Positions 48,501 to 52,167 of a DNA stretch of 64,000 nt are shown here, one piece after another; the stretch's first letter is position 1; each line of letters opens with the position of its first letter. A program made the translations under genes and the position numbers. The notes below the pieces were generated by a model. It searched no databases, had not been told where the DNA came from, and saw nothing but the letters and a program-made list of their open reading frames with translations. Origin of the DNA: Pampus argenteus (lineage: Eukaryota; Chordata; Actinopteri; Scombriformes; Stromateidae); assembly GCA_036937835.1 (NCBI GenBank), contig CM072871.1:5137001-5201000 (forward strand). Reading direction: 5' to 3'.

Positions 48501-49470
48501 CACTGATGGGCTGAACGGTTAATTGTTTCCTGATTAATGCCACTAAAATATCAACAACTCCCCTTGTAATAAATGCACGCGTGATAATATATATATATAA
48601 CGCATCATTCAAACACTAACTGCTAATAACGGAGTGCCAAAAGTTGCGAACTTGTGGAAATGATTAAACTGACTAACCAAGAAAACTAACCTTAATGATT
48701 ATAAATAACAACCATTGATTGCAAATGAAAGTAATTAAGGTTCTGTCCGTTACAGGGTACACCAGTTCAAGGCAGCAAATTACGTCTTCCTGGATACTTA
48801 TCAGGCAAAGGTTTTCAGTCTGGTGAGGAGGGAACATTGATCAGCGCTGCTGTGCTCAAGGCTCGAACACAGGCAATAGGTGGTGAGTAAAGAGACACTC
48901 TGTCTGTTGCTTCCTCACAGGTGTGTGAATCAGAGAAAATTAAAGGAATGAAAATCATTGAAGGGCAAACAAAATCTCGACGTGTTTGAATACAAAAGCA
49001 AGATCACAAAAGTTTAAACTCTACCACCAATTAAAAATGTGTTTATTTTGCTTGAATGTTTGACCTTCACTGTACAGAATGATGTACATTATATGCAGAG
49101 TTTGACACCAAAAGGCATGTTGTGACAACGTCAGTTTAGTAGCAGCTGTGCCAGCAGGGTACAGCTTTGTCTTAGTAGTTGATTAATTATCGTCCTTAAT
49201 TGTGTCGTTCTAGAGTCGAGGAGAAACTTAAGCCGACCCGGAAGTAAAGCCGGCAGCCGAGGGAGCAGTCGCAGAGGAAGCGACGCCTCAGACTTCGACA
49301 TCTCAGACATCCAGTCTGTGTGCTCAGACATGTCCGAGACGGTTGGCGACTCTACCAGAGCGACGCCACGCTCTGCGTCCCGCCAACGTGGAGGAAAACC
49401 CTCCAAGATCCCCACTCCTCAGAGAAGAACCACTCCCACGAGCAAACTGGCCAAGGGATCCAAGCGATAG
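1..49470 (+). CDS. dst: dystonin (BPAG1) spectraplakin, 3' two-thirds of the gene, partial at 5' end
   Basis: Giant cytoskeletal linker that joins intermediate filaments, actin and microtubules. I mapped 71 coding exons by splice signals and unbroken phase. They are listed in the entries below. Domain order is coiled-coil rod, plakin repeats (epidermal end), linker, second plakin-repeat exon, spectrin-repeat rod, two EF-hands, GAR domain and basic tail. This order, the presence of both an epidermal-type terminal exon and a long-isoform plakin exon, and the C-terminal motifs DASDFDIS and [10 protein letters not shown] fit dystonin better than its paralogue MACF1. The N-terminal actin-binding and plakin domains lie upstream of the window. 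Isoforms visible here are an epidermal form ending at 2716, a long form ending at 49470, and a short form starting at 26244. Which teleost paralogue (a or b) this is cannot be told. Confidence 0.93.
674..2716 (+). CDS. dst: dst terminal exon of the epidermal isoform: plakin-repeat domain
   Basis: Acceptor ctacag at 668-673, then 680 residues to a TAA at 2714-2716. From about residue 120 the protein is made of plakin/plectin repeats, visible as repeated blocks of the type TGGxIxPxTGxR followed by AxxxGLLD. Examples are [28 protein letters not shown] and [14 protein letters not shown]. These modules bind keratin or other intermediate filaments; in the skin isoform they anchor keratin to hemidesmosomes. 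The first ~120 residues are Ser/Thr-rich linker. The protein stops soon after the last module ([12 protein letters not shown]...), with a short tail. Long dst isoforms must skip this exon, since the next exon is also in phase 0. Confidence 0.88.
   Translation: MATTERENILGVKQAKPDKMEIIHSRGLQLDSPTKKTLNSSTSQTHALLQKDKPDEFRTMTTQSSMALCGLTEKIPNEKHGVSETRTYQITENTSEKSTTSRGGNLSVLYSTSTKLADLKSSTSIQYLIKLKLVDEEILHKLEMGLITMEEVQASLTQYVGKPAAIAGVYVESSKKKISFLEAAEKGLLAKTYALEFLETQAATGSLTDLTTGKAYSVLEALERGIIETGLKDKLLEAEKAVSGFIHSGKKLSVFQAIEERIIDRFKGKKIIEVQVSTGGLINPETGVRVPASIAVDQGLLNKETLQSLYDPTTNPKGFYNPDTGQKAYYSELLKTCLYDIDGGLFLFPFGDRHLTNTSPTSSHRVSVVSSSCGIEMSAYEAFKRKLIDKRTYLFLSQQECDWQERSVIDDNGCPCHIITDANSGRQLCLEYALSQRLLEASELESYSSGLLSIYEIADIIFSRMVVMEDVNSPIAGLWDITQRKRLSVLQGFQQGFTDRATALRLLEAQACTGGICDPSSGEKVTLTNALKRGLLDESLARQLQKFEQAFNGISHPKTSKTLFIPQAVEEGLFPKDAGFRCIEFQLLTGGFINPDTHDRVSLEEVTQSGLVDKATAYVLKDERFHSKSLTCPKTKRRITFREAIERSVYDCHTGLRLLEATKIHGFGAKSAFQYIWVYK
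2715..2822 (+). terminator. dst: polyadenylation signals of the short epidermal dst isoform
   Basis: Two AATAAA hexamers follow the stop: one overlapping it (2715-2720) and one at 2817-2822. The second is the more plausible signal and would give a 3' UTR of roughly 120 bases. Alternative polyadenylation here would separate the epidermal isoform from the long ones. Inferred from motif and position only. Confidence 0.5.
2745..2930. repeat. decayed dispersed teleost repeat fragment
   Basis: Contains word groups that I recognise from a common teleost interspersed repeat: tagcaccaaattacaa, a 'caagacactttacat' block and 'ctttatcaaaaagttttaag'. It overlaps the inferred 3' UTR of the short isoform, so the polyA signal at 2817 may itself be repeat-derived. 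Family name not assigned. Confidence 0.4.
3180..5054 (+). CDS. dst: dst linker exons between rod/plakin segment and the second plakin exon
   Basis: Three exons: 3180-3326 (49 codons, phase 0 to 0, acceptor tgattctag), 4767-4855 (89 bp, ends phase 2) and 4946-5054 (109 bp, restores phase 0). They encode charged helical sequence starting [18 protein letters not shown], then [14 protein letters not shown] and a Gln/Ser-rich end. They are predicted coiled coil or partial spectrin-like helix and carry the long isoforms past the skipped epidermal exon. The last donor (GAG|gtcgga) is weak, but phase and the next exon support it. Confidence 0.75.
3327..4766 (+). other. AT-rich intron
   Basis: About 1.4 kb of AT-rich intron with long T and AT runs (for example around 4150-4310). 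I see no exon with matching phase, no RNA gene and no recognisable mobile element. Confidence 0.6.
5055..5655 (+). other. intron, nothing recognised
   Basis: Intron between the last linker exon and the large plakin exon. Short open stretches on both strands here have no splice support or familiar protein sequence. A pyrimidine stretch precedes the acceptor tgtag at 5655. Confidence 0.6.
5656..10299 (+). CDS. dst: dst giant exon of long isoforms: degenerate plakin repeats plus long acidic disordered segment
   Basis: One 4644-bp exon (1548 codons, phase 0 at both ends; acceptor tgtag, donor ATG|gtaatt). The first ~450 residues carry recognisable but eroded plakin-repeat blocks ([49 protein letters not shown]). 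From about residue 470 to 1440 the protein is Ser/Asp/Glu-rich, low in hydrophobics and probably disordered, with a near-perfect 144/147-residue tandem duplication (see separate entry). The last ~100 residues turn helical again ([20 protein letters not shown]) and lead into the spectrin rod. This matches the plakin-repeat exon of mammalian BPAG1b-type isoforms expressed in muscle. Only the first and last parts look conserved; the middle evolves fast. Confidence 0.88.
8644..9516 (+). repeat. dst: in-frame tandem duplication (432/441 bp) inside dst coding exon
   Basis: Copy 1 starts at 8644 (cctcagcaagcagtg) and copy 2 at 9076 with the same words. The offset is 432 bp at the start and 441 bp further on (gtggaagattt at 8821 and 9262; gatgttga at 9043 and 9484), so copy 2 has net 9 extra bases. 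Both offsets are multiples of three. Encoded blocks such as [32 protein letters not shown] and [16 protein letters not shown] occur twice almost unchanged, while the first third of each unit has diverged more. Confidence 0.93.
10395..13893 (+). CDS. dst: dst rod, first spectrin-repeat block (8 exons)
   Basis: Exons 10395-10535, 10618-10833, 10916-11059, 11163-11399, 12144-12296, 12390-12623, 12776-13048 and 13345-13893, every one a multiple of three with phase-0 ends. The protein is helical, with the Trp/Leu pattern of spectrin repeats ([23 protein letters not shown]) and a short acidic low-complexity stretch in the 12776 exon. It forms the start of the extended rod that spaces the two ends of dystonin. 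Landmark strings such as [20 protein letters not shown] match vertebrate dystonin as I remember it. Confidence 0.88.
11400..12143 (+). other. intron, no additional exon found
   Basis: A 744-bp intron. A good-looking acceptor (ttctacag near 11761) is not followed by a donor in phase, so I do not call an exon. Nothing else recognised. Confidence 0.55.
14189..17572 (+). CDS. dst: dst rod, spectrin-repeat exons including a GC-AG intron
   Basis: Exons 14189-14365, 15258-15381, 15809-16017, 16122-16439, 16576-16742, 16849-17005 and 17446-17572. Phases chain as 0,0,1,0,0,2,0,1 with no break. They encode helical spectrin-type sequence with landmarks such as [20 protein letters not shown] and [17 protein letters not shown] that fit dystonin. 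The first exon ends AAG|gcaaga: a GC donor, required by phase, since no GT donor is available before an in-frame run-on. The end of 17446-17572 leaves one base over, which is completed by the microexon or by 18019. Confidence 0.85.
14366..15257 (+). other. intron with GC donor
   Basis: An 892-bp intron that begins gcaaga and ends tccacag. It holds an A16-type run near 14626-14641 and a short GT-rich stretch near 15200. No exon, RNA gene or element recognised. Confidence 0.6.
15382..15808 (+). other. intron, nothing recognised
   Basis: A 427-bp intron between phase-1 exons, with donor gtgagg and acceptor gctgtag. No further signal seen. Confidence 0.6.
17745..17795 (+). CDS. dst: dst 51-nt microexon (probably alternatively spliced)
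   Basis: Acceptor tgcatcag ends at 17744 and donor taaag|gtaatc follows 17795. The exon is 51 bp and phase 1 to phase 1, so inclusion or skipping leaves the frame intact. It encodes 17 residues, [17 protein letters not shown], a Gly/Ser/Asn-rich linker unlike the helical flanks. Mammalian dystonin has a comparable Gly/Asn linker at this place, which supports the call. It probably inserts a flexible joint between spectrin repeats. Confidence 0.72.
18019..19686 (+). CDS. dst: dst rod, spectrin-repeat exons
   Basis: Exons 18019-18254, 18392-18521, 18884-19083 and 19188-19686, with phases 1-0, 0-1, 1-0 and 0-1. Landmarks include [37 protein letters not shown] and [15 protein letters not shown], which match dystonin well. 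The sequence is helical, with the repeating Trp and Leu-rich pattern of spectrin repeats. It begins EL.VIQQNMS directly after the 51-nt microexon. Confidence 0.88.
20011..21479 (+). CDS. dst: dst rod, single 1.47-kb exon carrying several spectrin repeats
   Basis: An exon of 1469 bp (2 bases plus 489 codons; acceptor attatag, donor AAG|gtaaca) that encodes about four to five spectrin-like repeats without an intron, unlike its neighbours of 80-330 bp. Landmarks are [34 protein letters not shown] and [16 protein letters not shown]. The last joins seamlessly to the phase-0 exon at 28028 ([11 protein letters not shown]), as in vertebrate dystonin. The preceding exon leaves one base, so the first codon here is split. 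Confidence 0.88.
21480..25430 (+). other. large intron (5' part), mostly unannotated
   Basis: Non-coding by phase and splice logic. It is AT-rich with occasional poly-T or poly-A runs (23303-23324, 24892-24905, 25369-25381). One dispersed repeat is recognised (24270-24545). Open stretches near 22244-22545 have no splice support and no familiar protein. It may contain regulatory DNA for the internal promoter downstream, but I cannot point to it. Confidence 0.55.
24270..24545 (+). repeat. dispersed teleost repeat, copy 1 (attaattgatta family)
   Basis: Shows in order word groups typical of a very common teleost non-autonomous repeat: 'ttagtttcacaaatgtaaatatttgctg', 'tttggacagttggt', 'aagcaagcaattt', 'cttgggctctgg', 'tttctgattaattgattaat' and 'aataattggcag'. 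A related second copy lies at 50505-50750. I recognise the pattern but do not assign a family name. Confidence 0.6.
25485..25640 (+). promoter_or_regulatory. dst: candidate internal dst promoter (CCAAT box and GC box)
   Basis: A locally GC-richer patch in an AT-rich intron. It has a CCAAT box (ccaatca, 25490-25496), a consensus GC/Sp1 box (ggggcggggc, 25561-25570) and no TATA. It lies about 0.6 kb upstream of the alternative first coding exon (26221-27515), whose existence requires a promoter somewhere here. Inference from motif and position. Confidence 0.4.
26221..27515 (+). CDS. dst: dst alternative first coding exon: short isoform with N-myristoylation signal
   Basis: ATG at 26244, followed by 424 codons to CAG|gtgccc at 27515, phase 0, exactly what the next rod exon (28028) needs. 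An acceptor-like tttctttatag ends at 26220, so a non-coding leader exon may be spliced on. The protein begins [17 protein letters not shown]: Gly2, Ser6 and nearby Cys10/Cys17 form a classic myristoylation plus palmitoylation context. The middle is Ser/Arg-rich and disordered; the end ([20 protein letters not shown]) is helical. The isoform would lack plakin, actin-binding and first rod parts, but keep the second rod, EF-hands and GAR domain, giving a membrane-anchored microtubule linker. I recall similar starts in mammalian spectraplakins but cannot verify this here. Confidence 0.75.
27516..28027 (+). other. intron after the alternative first exon
   Basis: A 512-bp intron with donor gtgccc (weak after +2) and acceptor gattgtag. 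Nothing recognised inside. Confidence 0.6.
28028..30131 (+). CDS. dst: dst rod, second block of spectrin repeats begins
   Basis: Exons 28028-28189, 28376-28546, 28836-29002, 29448-29607 and 29805-30131. Phases chain 0,0,0-2,2-0,0. Landmarks are [59 protein letters not shown] and [18 protein letters not shown]. Each exon or exon pair carries about half to one spectrin repeat, with the conserved Trp. Strongly dystonin-like and the common path of both long and short isoforms. Confidence 0.9.
29125..29260 (+). repeat. dispersed teleost repeat fragment ('ggcaagaaag...ccaaaatgt' element), 3' end
   Basis: The words 'gatgccactctcatgtc', 'tctaactaccggcaagaaag' and 'ttccccaaaatgtagaactattccttta' match the end of a repeat very common in teleosts. 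A longer copy of the same family occurs at 56640-57405. It lies in the intron 29003-29447. Confidence 0.6.
30301..32440 (+). CDS. dst: dst rod, spectrin-repeat exons including second GC-AG intron
   Basis: Exons 30301-30385, 30813-31054, 31167-31373, 31482-31601, 31722-31829, 31922-32140 and 32237-32440. The first ends AACAG|gcatgt, a GC donor. Phase demands it: the exon ends phase 1 and joins G|GTGATGAG at 30813 to read [14 protein letters not shown], matching dystonin, whereas the GT two bases downstream would give an immediate stop. Landmarks downstream are [20 protein letters not shown] and [14 protein letters not shown]. Confidence 0.88.
32441..32828 (+). other. intron, nothing recognised
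   Basis: A 388-bp AT-rich intron, donor gttgtt (weak) and acceptor ccaccag. No element or exon seen. Confidence 0.55.
32829..35268 (+). CDS. dst: dst rod, spectrin-repeat exons
   Basis: Exons 32829-33060, 33265-33491, 33594-33716, 33858-33959, 34614-34715 and 35095-35268; phases 0-1, 1-0, then all 0. They encode spectrin repeats with landmarks [63 protein letters not shown] and METVKQQ-like [12 protein letters not shown]. Two consecutive 102-bp exons (34 codons each) split one repeat. Introns here are short except 33960-34613. Confidence 0.88.
33960..34613 (+). other. intron with a (CA)n microsatellite
   Basis: A 654-bp intron with about eleven to twelve CA units at 34175-34198. Otherwise AT-rich with nothing recognised. 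The acceptor is tgcgcag. Confidence 0.65.
35300..35420. mobile_element. decayed retroelement 3'-tail-like fragment
   Basis: Directly after the donor at 35269 the intron has 'gagtatttattgtcaataatctgtaacaggc', 'ttgcacag' and 'gcaattgcatttcaccggac', followed by A/TA-rich low complexity. It resembles the tail of a widespread fish retroelement (typical words: tttattgtca ... aacaggc ... cacag ... tgaaat). Orientation and family not assigned. Confidence 0.35.
35669..37737 (+). CDS. dst: dst rod, spectrin-repeat exons
   Basis: Exons 35669-35824, 36047-36244, 36860-36988 and 37567-37737, all phase 0. Landmarks are [71 protein letters not shown] and [18 protein letters not shown]. Each exon is about a half to two-thirds of a spectrin repeat. 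Order and exon borders agree with vertebrate dystonin. Confidence 0.9.
36245..36859 (+). other. intron, nothing recognised
   Basis: A 615-bp intron with an A9-10 run near 36587. No exon with correct phase and no repeat that I recognise. Confidence 0.55.
36989..37566 (+). other. intron, nothing recognised
   Basis: A 578-bp intron. A T-rich open stretch (37135-37512) on the plus strand has no splice support and low-complexity content; I treat it as chance. Confidence 0.55.
37738..38812 (+). other. intron, nothing recognised
   Basis: A 1075-bp intron between rod exons. It has AAT-type short repeats near 38361-38390. No exon in phase or known element found. Confidence 0.55.
38813..40856 (+). 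CDS. dst: dst rod, spectrin-repeat exons
   Basis: Exons 38813-38968, 39293-39499, 39758-39877, 40435-40604 (ends phase 2) and 40697-40856. Landmarks are [80 protein letters not shown] and [20 protein letters not shown]. These are among the most conserved strings of dystonin/MACF1 and identify the rod with near certainty. The last exon is followed by a (CA)n microsatellite at 40876-40902 just inside the intron. Confidence 0.92.
39878..40434 (+). other. intron, nothing recognised
   Basis: A 557-bp intron. Short ACAC tract near 40261. No exon, RNA gene or element seen. Confidence 0.55.
40876..40902. repeat. (CA)n microsatellite
   Basis: Thirteen or so consecutive AC/CA units directly downstream of a rod exon donor (40857). 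Confidence 0.9.
41048..42219 (+). CDS. dst: dst rod, spectrin-repeat exons including third GC-AG intron
   Basis: Exons 41048-41242, 41322-41450, 41694-41837 and 42031-42219, all phase 0. Landmarks are [78 protein letters not shown] and [20 protein letters not shown]. Exon 41322 ends CAT ACG|gcaagc, a GC donor; the conserved residue here in vertebrates is Lys (AAG), so the last codon has changed to Thr. No GT donor close by keeps frame, and the next exon begins GAG TTC ATG AAG in phase 0. Confidence 0.9.
42340..42811 (+). CDS. dst: dst, last spectrin-repeat exons before the EF-hands
   Basis: Exons 42340-42469 (ends phase 1) and 42648-42811. They encode [20 protein letters not shown], then [20 protein letters not shown] and [20 protein letters not shown], ending RLEE. 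This is the hinge and last rod repeat leading to the EF-hands. The segment between GRAG and IETKNP is shorter than I remember in mammals and is a variable loop. Confidence 0.9.
42922..43337 (+). CDS. dst: dst EF-hand pair
   Basis: Exons 42922-43084 (ends phase 1) and 43183-43337. Two calcium-binding loops are intact: [12 protein letters not shown] (first, after MDFFRRI) and [12 protein letters not shown] (second, after VADIF). All acidic ligand positions 1, 3, 5 and 12 are present in both. The pair sits just before the GAR domain and modulates microtubule binding in spectraplakins. Flanks [20 protein letters not shown] and [20 protein letters not shown] are highly conserved. Confidence 0.96.
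43426..46244 (+). CDS. dst: dst GAR (GAS2-related) microtubule-binding domain
   Basis: Exons 43426-43500 (25 codons, [20 protein letters not shown]...YR), 43696-43713 (18-nt microexon) and 46127-46244 ([20 protein letters not shown] ... VKNDPCR, ends phase 1). The Cys pair CKC and the later Cys of NDPCR belong to the zinc-binding GAR fold that lies along microtubules. The intron between the last two is the longest in this part (2.4 kb). Phase is 0 at both microexon borders, so the microexon may be skipped. Confidence 0.95.
43696..43713 (+). CDS. dst: dst 18-nt microexon inside the GAR domain
   Basis: Acceptor caccag (ends 43695), 18 bases TTCTACCTTGGAAACCAG, then donor gtacat. It encodes FYLGNQ between NKYR and FGDSQQ. 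Vertebrate spectraplakins show a variant with FFLGNQ at exactly this place and a variant without it, so an alternative cassette is very likely. Confidence 0.85.
43714..46126 (+). other. 2.4-kb intron inside the GAR-coding part
   Basis: AT-rich, with T runs near 43998-44030 and an A-run near 45951-45966. A retroelement-type tail, gggattaataaagtatatc followed by (TATC)n, occurs at 45748-45786. No exon with matching phase was seen between the microexon and 46127. Confidence 0.6.
45748..45786. repeat. (TATC)n with 'gggattaataaagtata' head
   Basis: The head 'gggattaataaagtatatc' followed by TATC units is a familiar fish retroelement 3' tail. The exact reverse-complement arrangement occurs at 57688-57728. 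Confidence 0.6.
46245..46869 (+). other. intron with a (CTTTT)n microsatellite
   Basis: A 625-bp intron. About eight CTTTT units at 46515-46560 run into poly-T. Acceptor ttcttctag. Nothing else recognised. Confidence 0.65.
46870..46935 (+). CDS. dst: dst C-terminal tail exon (66 nt)
   Basis: Phase 1 to phase 1, so it can be skipped without frameshift. It encodes [20 protein letters not shown], following KNDPCR of the GAR domain. The Ser-rich stretch is the same as in mammalian dystonin. The donor tatag|gttggc is moderate. Confidence 0.85.
   Translation, partial: FITTGAKCCARNQTLRLLSLL
46936..47753 (+). other. intron, nothing recognised
   Basis: An 818-bp intron with a short GT repeat near 47007-47025. 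Open stretches on the minus strand around 47185-47554 have no splice or homology support. Confidence 0.55.
47754..47944 (+). CDS. dst: dst C-terminal tail exon, basic Ser/Arg-rich
   Basis: Phase 1 to 0. It encodes [20 protein letters not shown] and then [20 protein letters not shown], a basic, Ser-rich, disordered segment that strengthens binding to the acidic microtubule surface and is rich in GSK3-type phosphosite spacing (S-x-x-x-S). Conserved in dystonin. Confidence 0.92.
48156..48266 (+). CDS. dst: dst C-terminal tail cassette exon (111 nt)
   Basis: Acceptor ccccag, donor GAG|gtatag, 37 codons, phase 0 to 0. It encodes [20 protein letters not shown] and a Ser-rich end. The [11 protein letters not shown] string corresponds to an optional tail segment of vertebrate dystonin, so alternative use is likely. 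Confidence 0.8.
48267..48755 (+). other. intron, short repeat fragment possible
   Basis: A 489-bp AT-rich intron. A piece 'gatgggctgaacggttaattgtttcctgattaat' near 48505-48540 resembles part of the attaattgatta-type repeat but is too short to call. Confidence 0.4.
48756..49470 (+). CDS. dst: dst last two exons: EB1-binding SKIP tail and stop codon
   Basis: Exons 48756-48882 (ends phase 1, donor ggtg|gtgagt) and 49214-49470 (stop TAG 49468-49470). The first encodes [20 protein letters not shown]. The second encodes [40 protein letters not shown] and ends with [11 protein letters not shown]...[13 protein letters not shown] is an S-x-I-P motif that recruits EB1 to growing microtubule plus ends. 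The SR/GS repeats are the basic tail of spectraplakins. DFDIS rather than the corresponding MACF1 string supports the dst assignment. Confidence 0.95.
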
Positions 49471-50316
49471 TCAGTGGCCTTGAAAACAAAAACAAATTAA
49501 AAATTAAAAATTAAAAAAAACAACTCCCAGAAGCTAGTTGCACCCTGAACATCTAACGGACACTGGAGATATCTAACTTAAAGACTGCAAATGTGTTGAG
49601 TGTTATTTAAATTGTTGCGAAGATGTAAAATATTCTGTTGAGAGGCAAAATGGTTTAATATTATGTGAGAATGGGATGTCAATGGCCTTGTGTATTTGTT
49701 TTTAACGTATTTTATTTTTTGTGAAATGTAAAAAAAAAAAAAAAAAAAAAAAAGTCAAAATTGTTTTTATTGTATTTTATTTTATTTTATTGATGCAAAA
49801 CCTGTAGAGGTTTGATGAAGACTAGAAAACCTGGGAATGACTACGTTGTACGGTGAACTAATACTTCTACACACTAATGAAGGGCCACACGCAGGATAGC
49901 GCTGTGAGAGTTACTGAATGTACTGTAATTTATGTATGCTGATGTTTGGAGTAGATGGTGCATTATGGCACCATTTGAGGCACTGCAATTATCTATTCAA
50001 GTGCTATGATATACTGCCAACATGCATTTAAAGGGCAATGCAATATAACTACAATAAACCCCCCCTGAGTAAGCACTGCAGAAACCTTTGAAAACACTAT
50101 TTAAGACAAGTAGCAGAAACCTCGTAATAACGAAGCTTTCAAGTCCCGTTTGTATTGTCAGCAGCTGCAGTCCTTGTTTCACTTCACCGCGGTGTGTGCA
50201 TCGAAGGCCTTGAAGAGGTGCCACTTCATGTAGACATTCTCTCATGCATCCAATGTCAATGTATGGTTAATTTCGGTAGAGCTGAAATTGTTACTGTAAC
50301 ATTACTTTGTAATAAA
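49471..50316 (+). terminator. dst: dst 3' UTR and polyadenylation signals
   Basis: The sequence after the stop carries a long A-run (49731-49753, with an A/T-rich flank) and AATAAA at 50053-50058 and 50311-50316. The second is followed by a GT/T-containing stretch and is the likelier end. Extent is inferred from motifs only. Confidence 0.55.
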
Positions 50317-52055
50317 CCTGCTTGCAGAAAGCCACCAGAGACTGGTGTGGACCACAGAGGTGTCTTTCTCTCTCCATCATCATCCTCCCACCACCACTTC
50401 TGCCTTTCATGCTGCTTTACTGAAGAGTTTAACGGTCATTAATAGTCAGCGCCGATTAATACAGGTGAAAGAAAGTTGTAAGAACTTTTGGGTCTGCAAT
50501 TATCTCCAATAATTAATTAAGTTTACAGCTTGTTGGTTGTTAGGATTTGCTGCTTTTCTTTCTCTTACAGTTTTGTACTGTTTACAGACAAAATGAGCAC
50601 TTTAAAGACATCCTCTTCATCTTAAGGAAAATCAGATTTATTATTGGCAATATTTTCTTTTTTTTTTTTTTTCATAGACCAAATGATTAGTCATGAAAAT
50701 AATCAGCAGATTAATCAGTAATGTGAGTAATAGTTGCAGCCCTAAAGCAGTTACTGGCTCAATAGAATCAGTAGATCTTATCGCTTACAAAAACAAAATA
50801 AGCTGTGTTATCGCTGTGCATTACAGCCCTTTACATGGAATATTGTGTATTTTTGTCCCTTATTATGATATTTATCATATTTATCTGCTGGACATTAGTG
50901 TTAATCAGTCGTGTTTTCCCCTCAGTCTAGCTGCTGGATGCAGCGTGGCGCTTTAGATCGAAGGTATGGTCTCCTCTTGGTGGAATGTTTGCAGAGCATC
51001 TTGTGTTTAGCTGTGACATACTACATCTGTATCTCAGAGAGACCCTGCAGATGGTGAAACACTGTCTACAGTGAATACACACTAACCCCCCCCTCTGACT
51101 GTTTCCTGAAGCAATTATAGATTAAGTTTCTACAAAAGTCTGCTTTCCAAGTAAGATAATTATTTTATTTTTTTTAGATTTACAGGAAAACTTTCATTGA
51201 GCGTTATGATGCTCAGTATAGGTGTTTCTTTCAGTACTTCTGTTATTGTCCCCTTTCACAATAGCTTTAACCTAGATGAAGGCTCCTGGTATGTTCACCT
51301 ACATTTCCTTCATGCGATGACTCCGTTTGCTGGACGGTGTTACCTCATAGTGACTGGATATCTAACTGGCCTATGAGAAAAGGCAGATCCGCTGGGGACC
51401 AAAGGTGGAGTGGAGCACAGGGGTCAGGCTCCTCTGAGACCCAGAGGTTCTAGTTTGAATGGTCCTCCTGTTCAGCTCATAGTCTGGCCCGGGGATGGCA
51501 CTTTAGAGCGGGATATATCCTCACACCAAGAACTGGAATAGATCCATCTGCAGGAGCACTGGCACCTTGGTTTTTTTTCTGGAATATGTGAGTATCTACA
51601 ATATTCTTTTTTTTTTCTTTTATTGCAGGTAGTTTTTTATGGAGGTAAATGAATGATTCAGATTCTGCTAATCAAACTGGACAATGTATTTTAATCAGTA
51701 CTGAGTCTGATTTAGTATTTAATTTAGTATTTAGTCACTGCGTCCACCAGTTTGTTGAATCTTAAAATGATTTTCATAGACAAAGCAACAGAGTAGAAAG
51801 ATAATCCTGTTAAATCTTTAAATTTTATTAGATTAAAAATAAGGGGAAAAAATAAGGAAAATTTGTTGACCAAGTTTGATTTTATATTTATATAGGCCAG
51901 ACTTAGAAGTTTTACTAATTATCATTATTATCTGTCAGGGTTTTTTTTAGTAATTAAGTGTAGAGGTTAATGGTTTTGGAATAAAATAAATGCATGAGTA
52001 CTGACTCCTTATCAATAACCTATACTCATATATCCATTTATCTGCTGTACTGCAG
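50317..52055 (+). other. intergenic region between dst and the collagen gene
   Basis: About 1.7 kb. It holds a dispersed repeat (50505-50750) and otherwise no gene. A locally GC-richer, purine-rich stretch at about 51330-51585, ending near a possible donor (ggaatat|gtgagt, 51583-51588), could be a non-coding first exon of the collagen gene, since an acceptor (tgtactgcag) ends at 52055 upstream of its ATG. No TATA box with clear spacing was found. Low certainty. Confidence 0.45.
50505..50750 (+). repeat. dispersed teleost repeat, copy 2 (ends ...gcagccctaa)
   Basis: Shows 'ggatttgctgcttttctttct', 'catagaccaaatgattagtc', 'gaaaataatcagcagattaatcagtaatg' and 'gtaatagttgcagcccta', the typical end of a very common teleost repeat. 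It is the same family and orientation as 24270-24545. Confidence 0.65.
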
Positions 52056-52088
52056 GCACTTATAGCCCTGGACTTTGAAAAGTTGAAA

Positions 52089-52167
52089 ATGCCAGCCTAC
52101 AAAGATATGCTGGTGTTTGCGGTGCTCTTTGCCATCTTGGGACTCGCCCAAAGTCAAAAGTTGCCAA
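52089..52167 (+). CDS. collagen gene, first coding exon (signal peptide)
   Basis: ATG at 52089 followed by 26 codons, ending phase 1 at A|gtaagt. The protein MPAYKDMLVFAVLFAILGLA then QSQKLP is a standard secretory signal with a 12-14 residue hydrophobic core and a likely cut near AQS-Q. An acceptor at 52055 suggests the exon has a short 5' UTR part. Confidence 0.8.
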
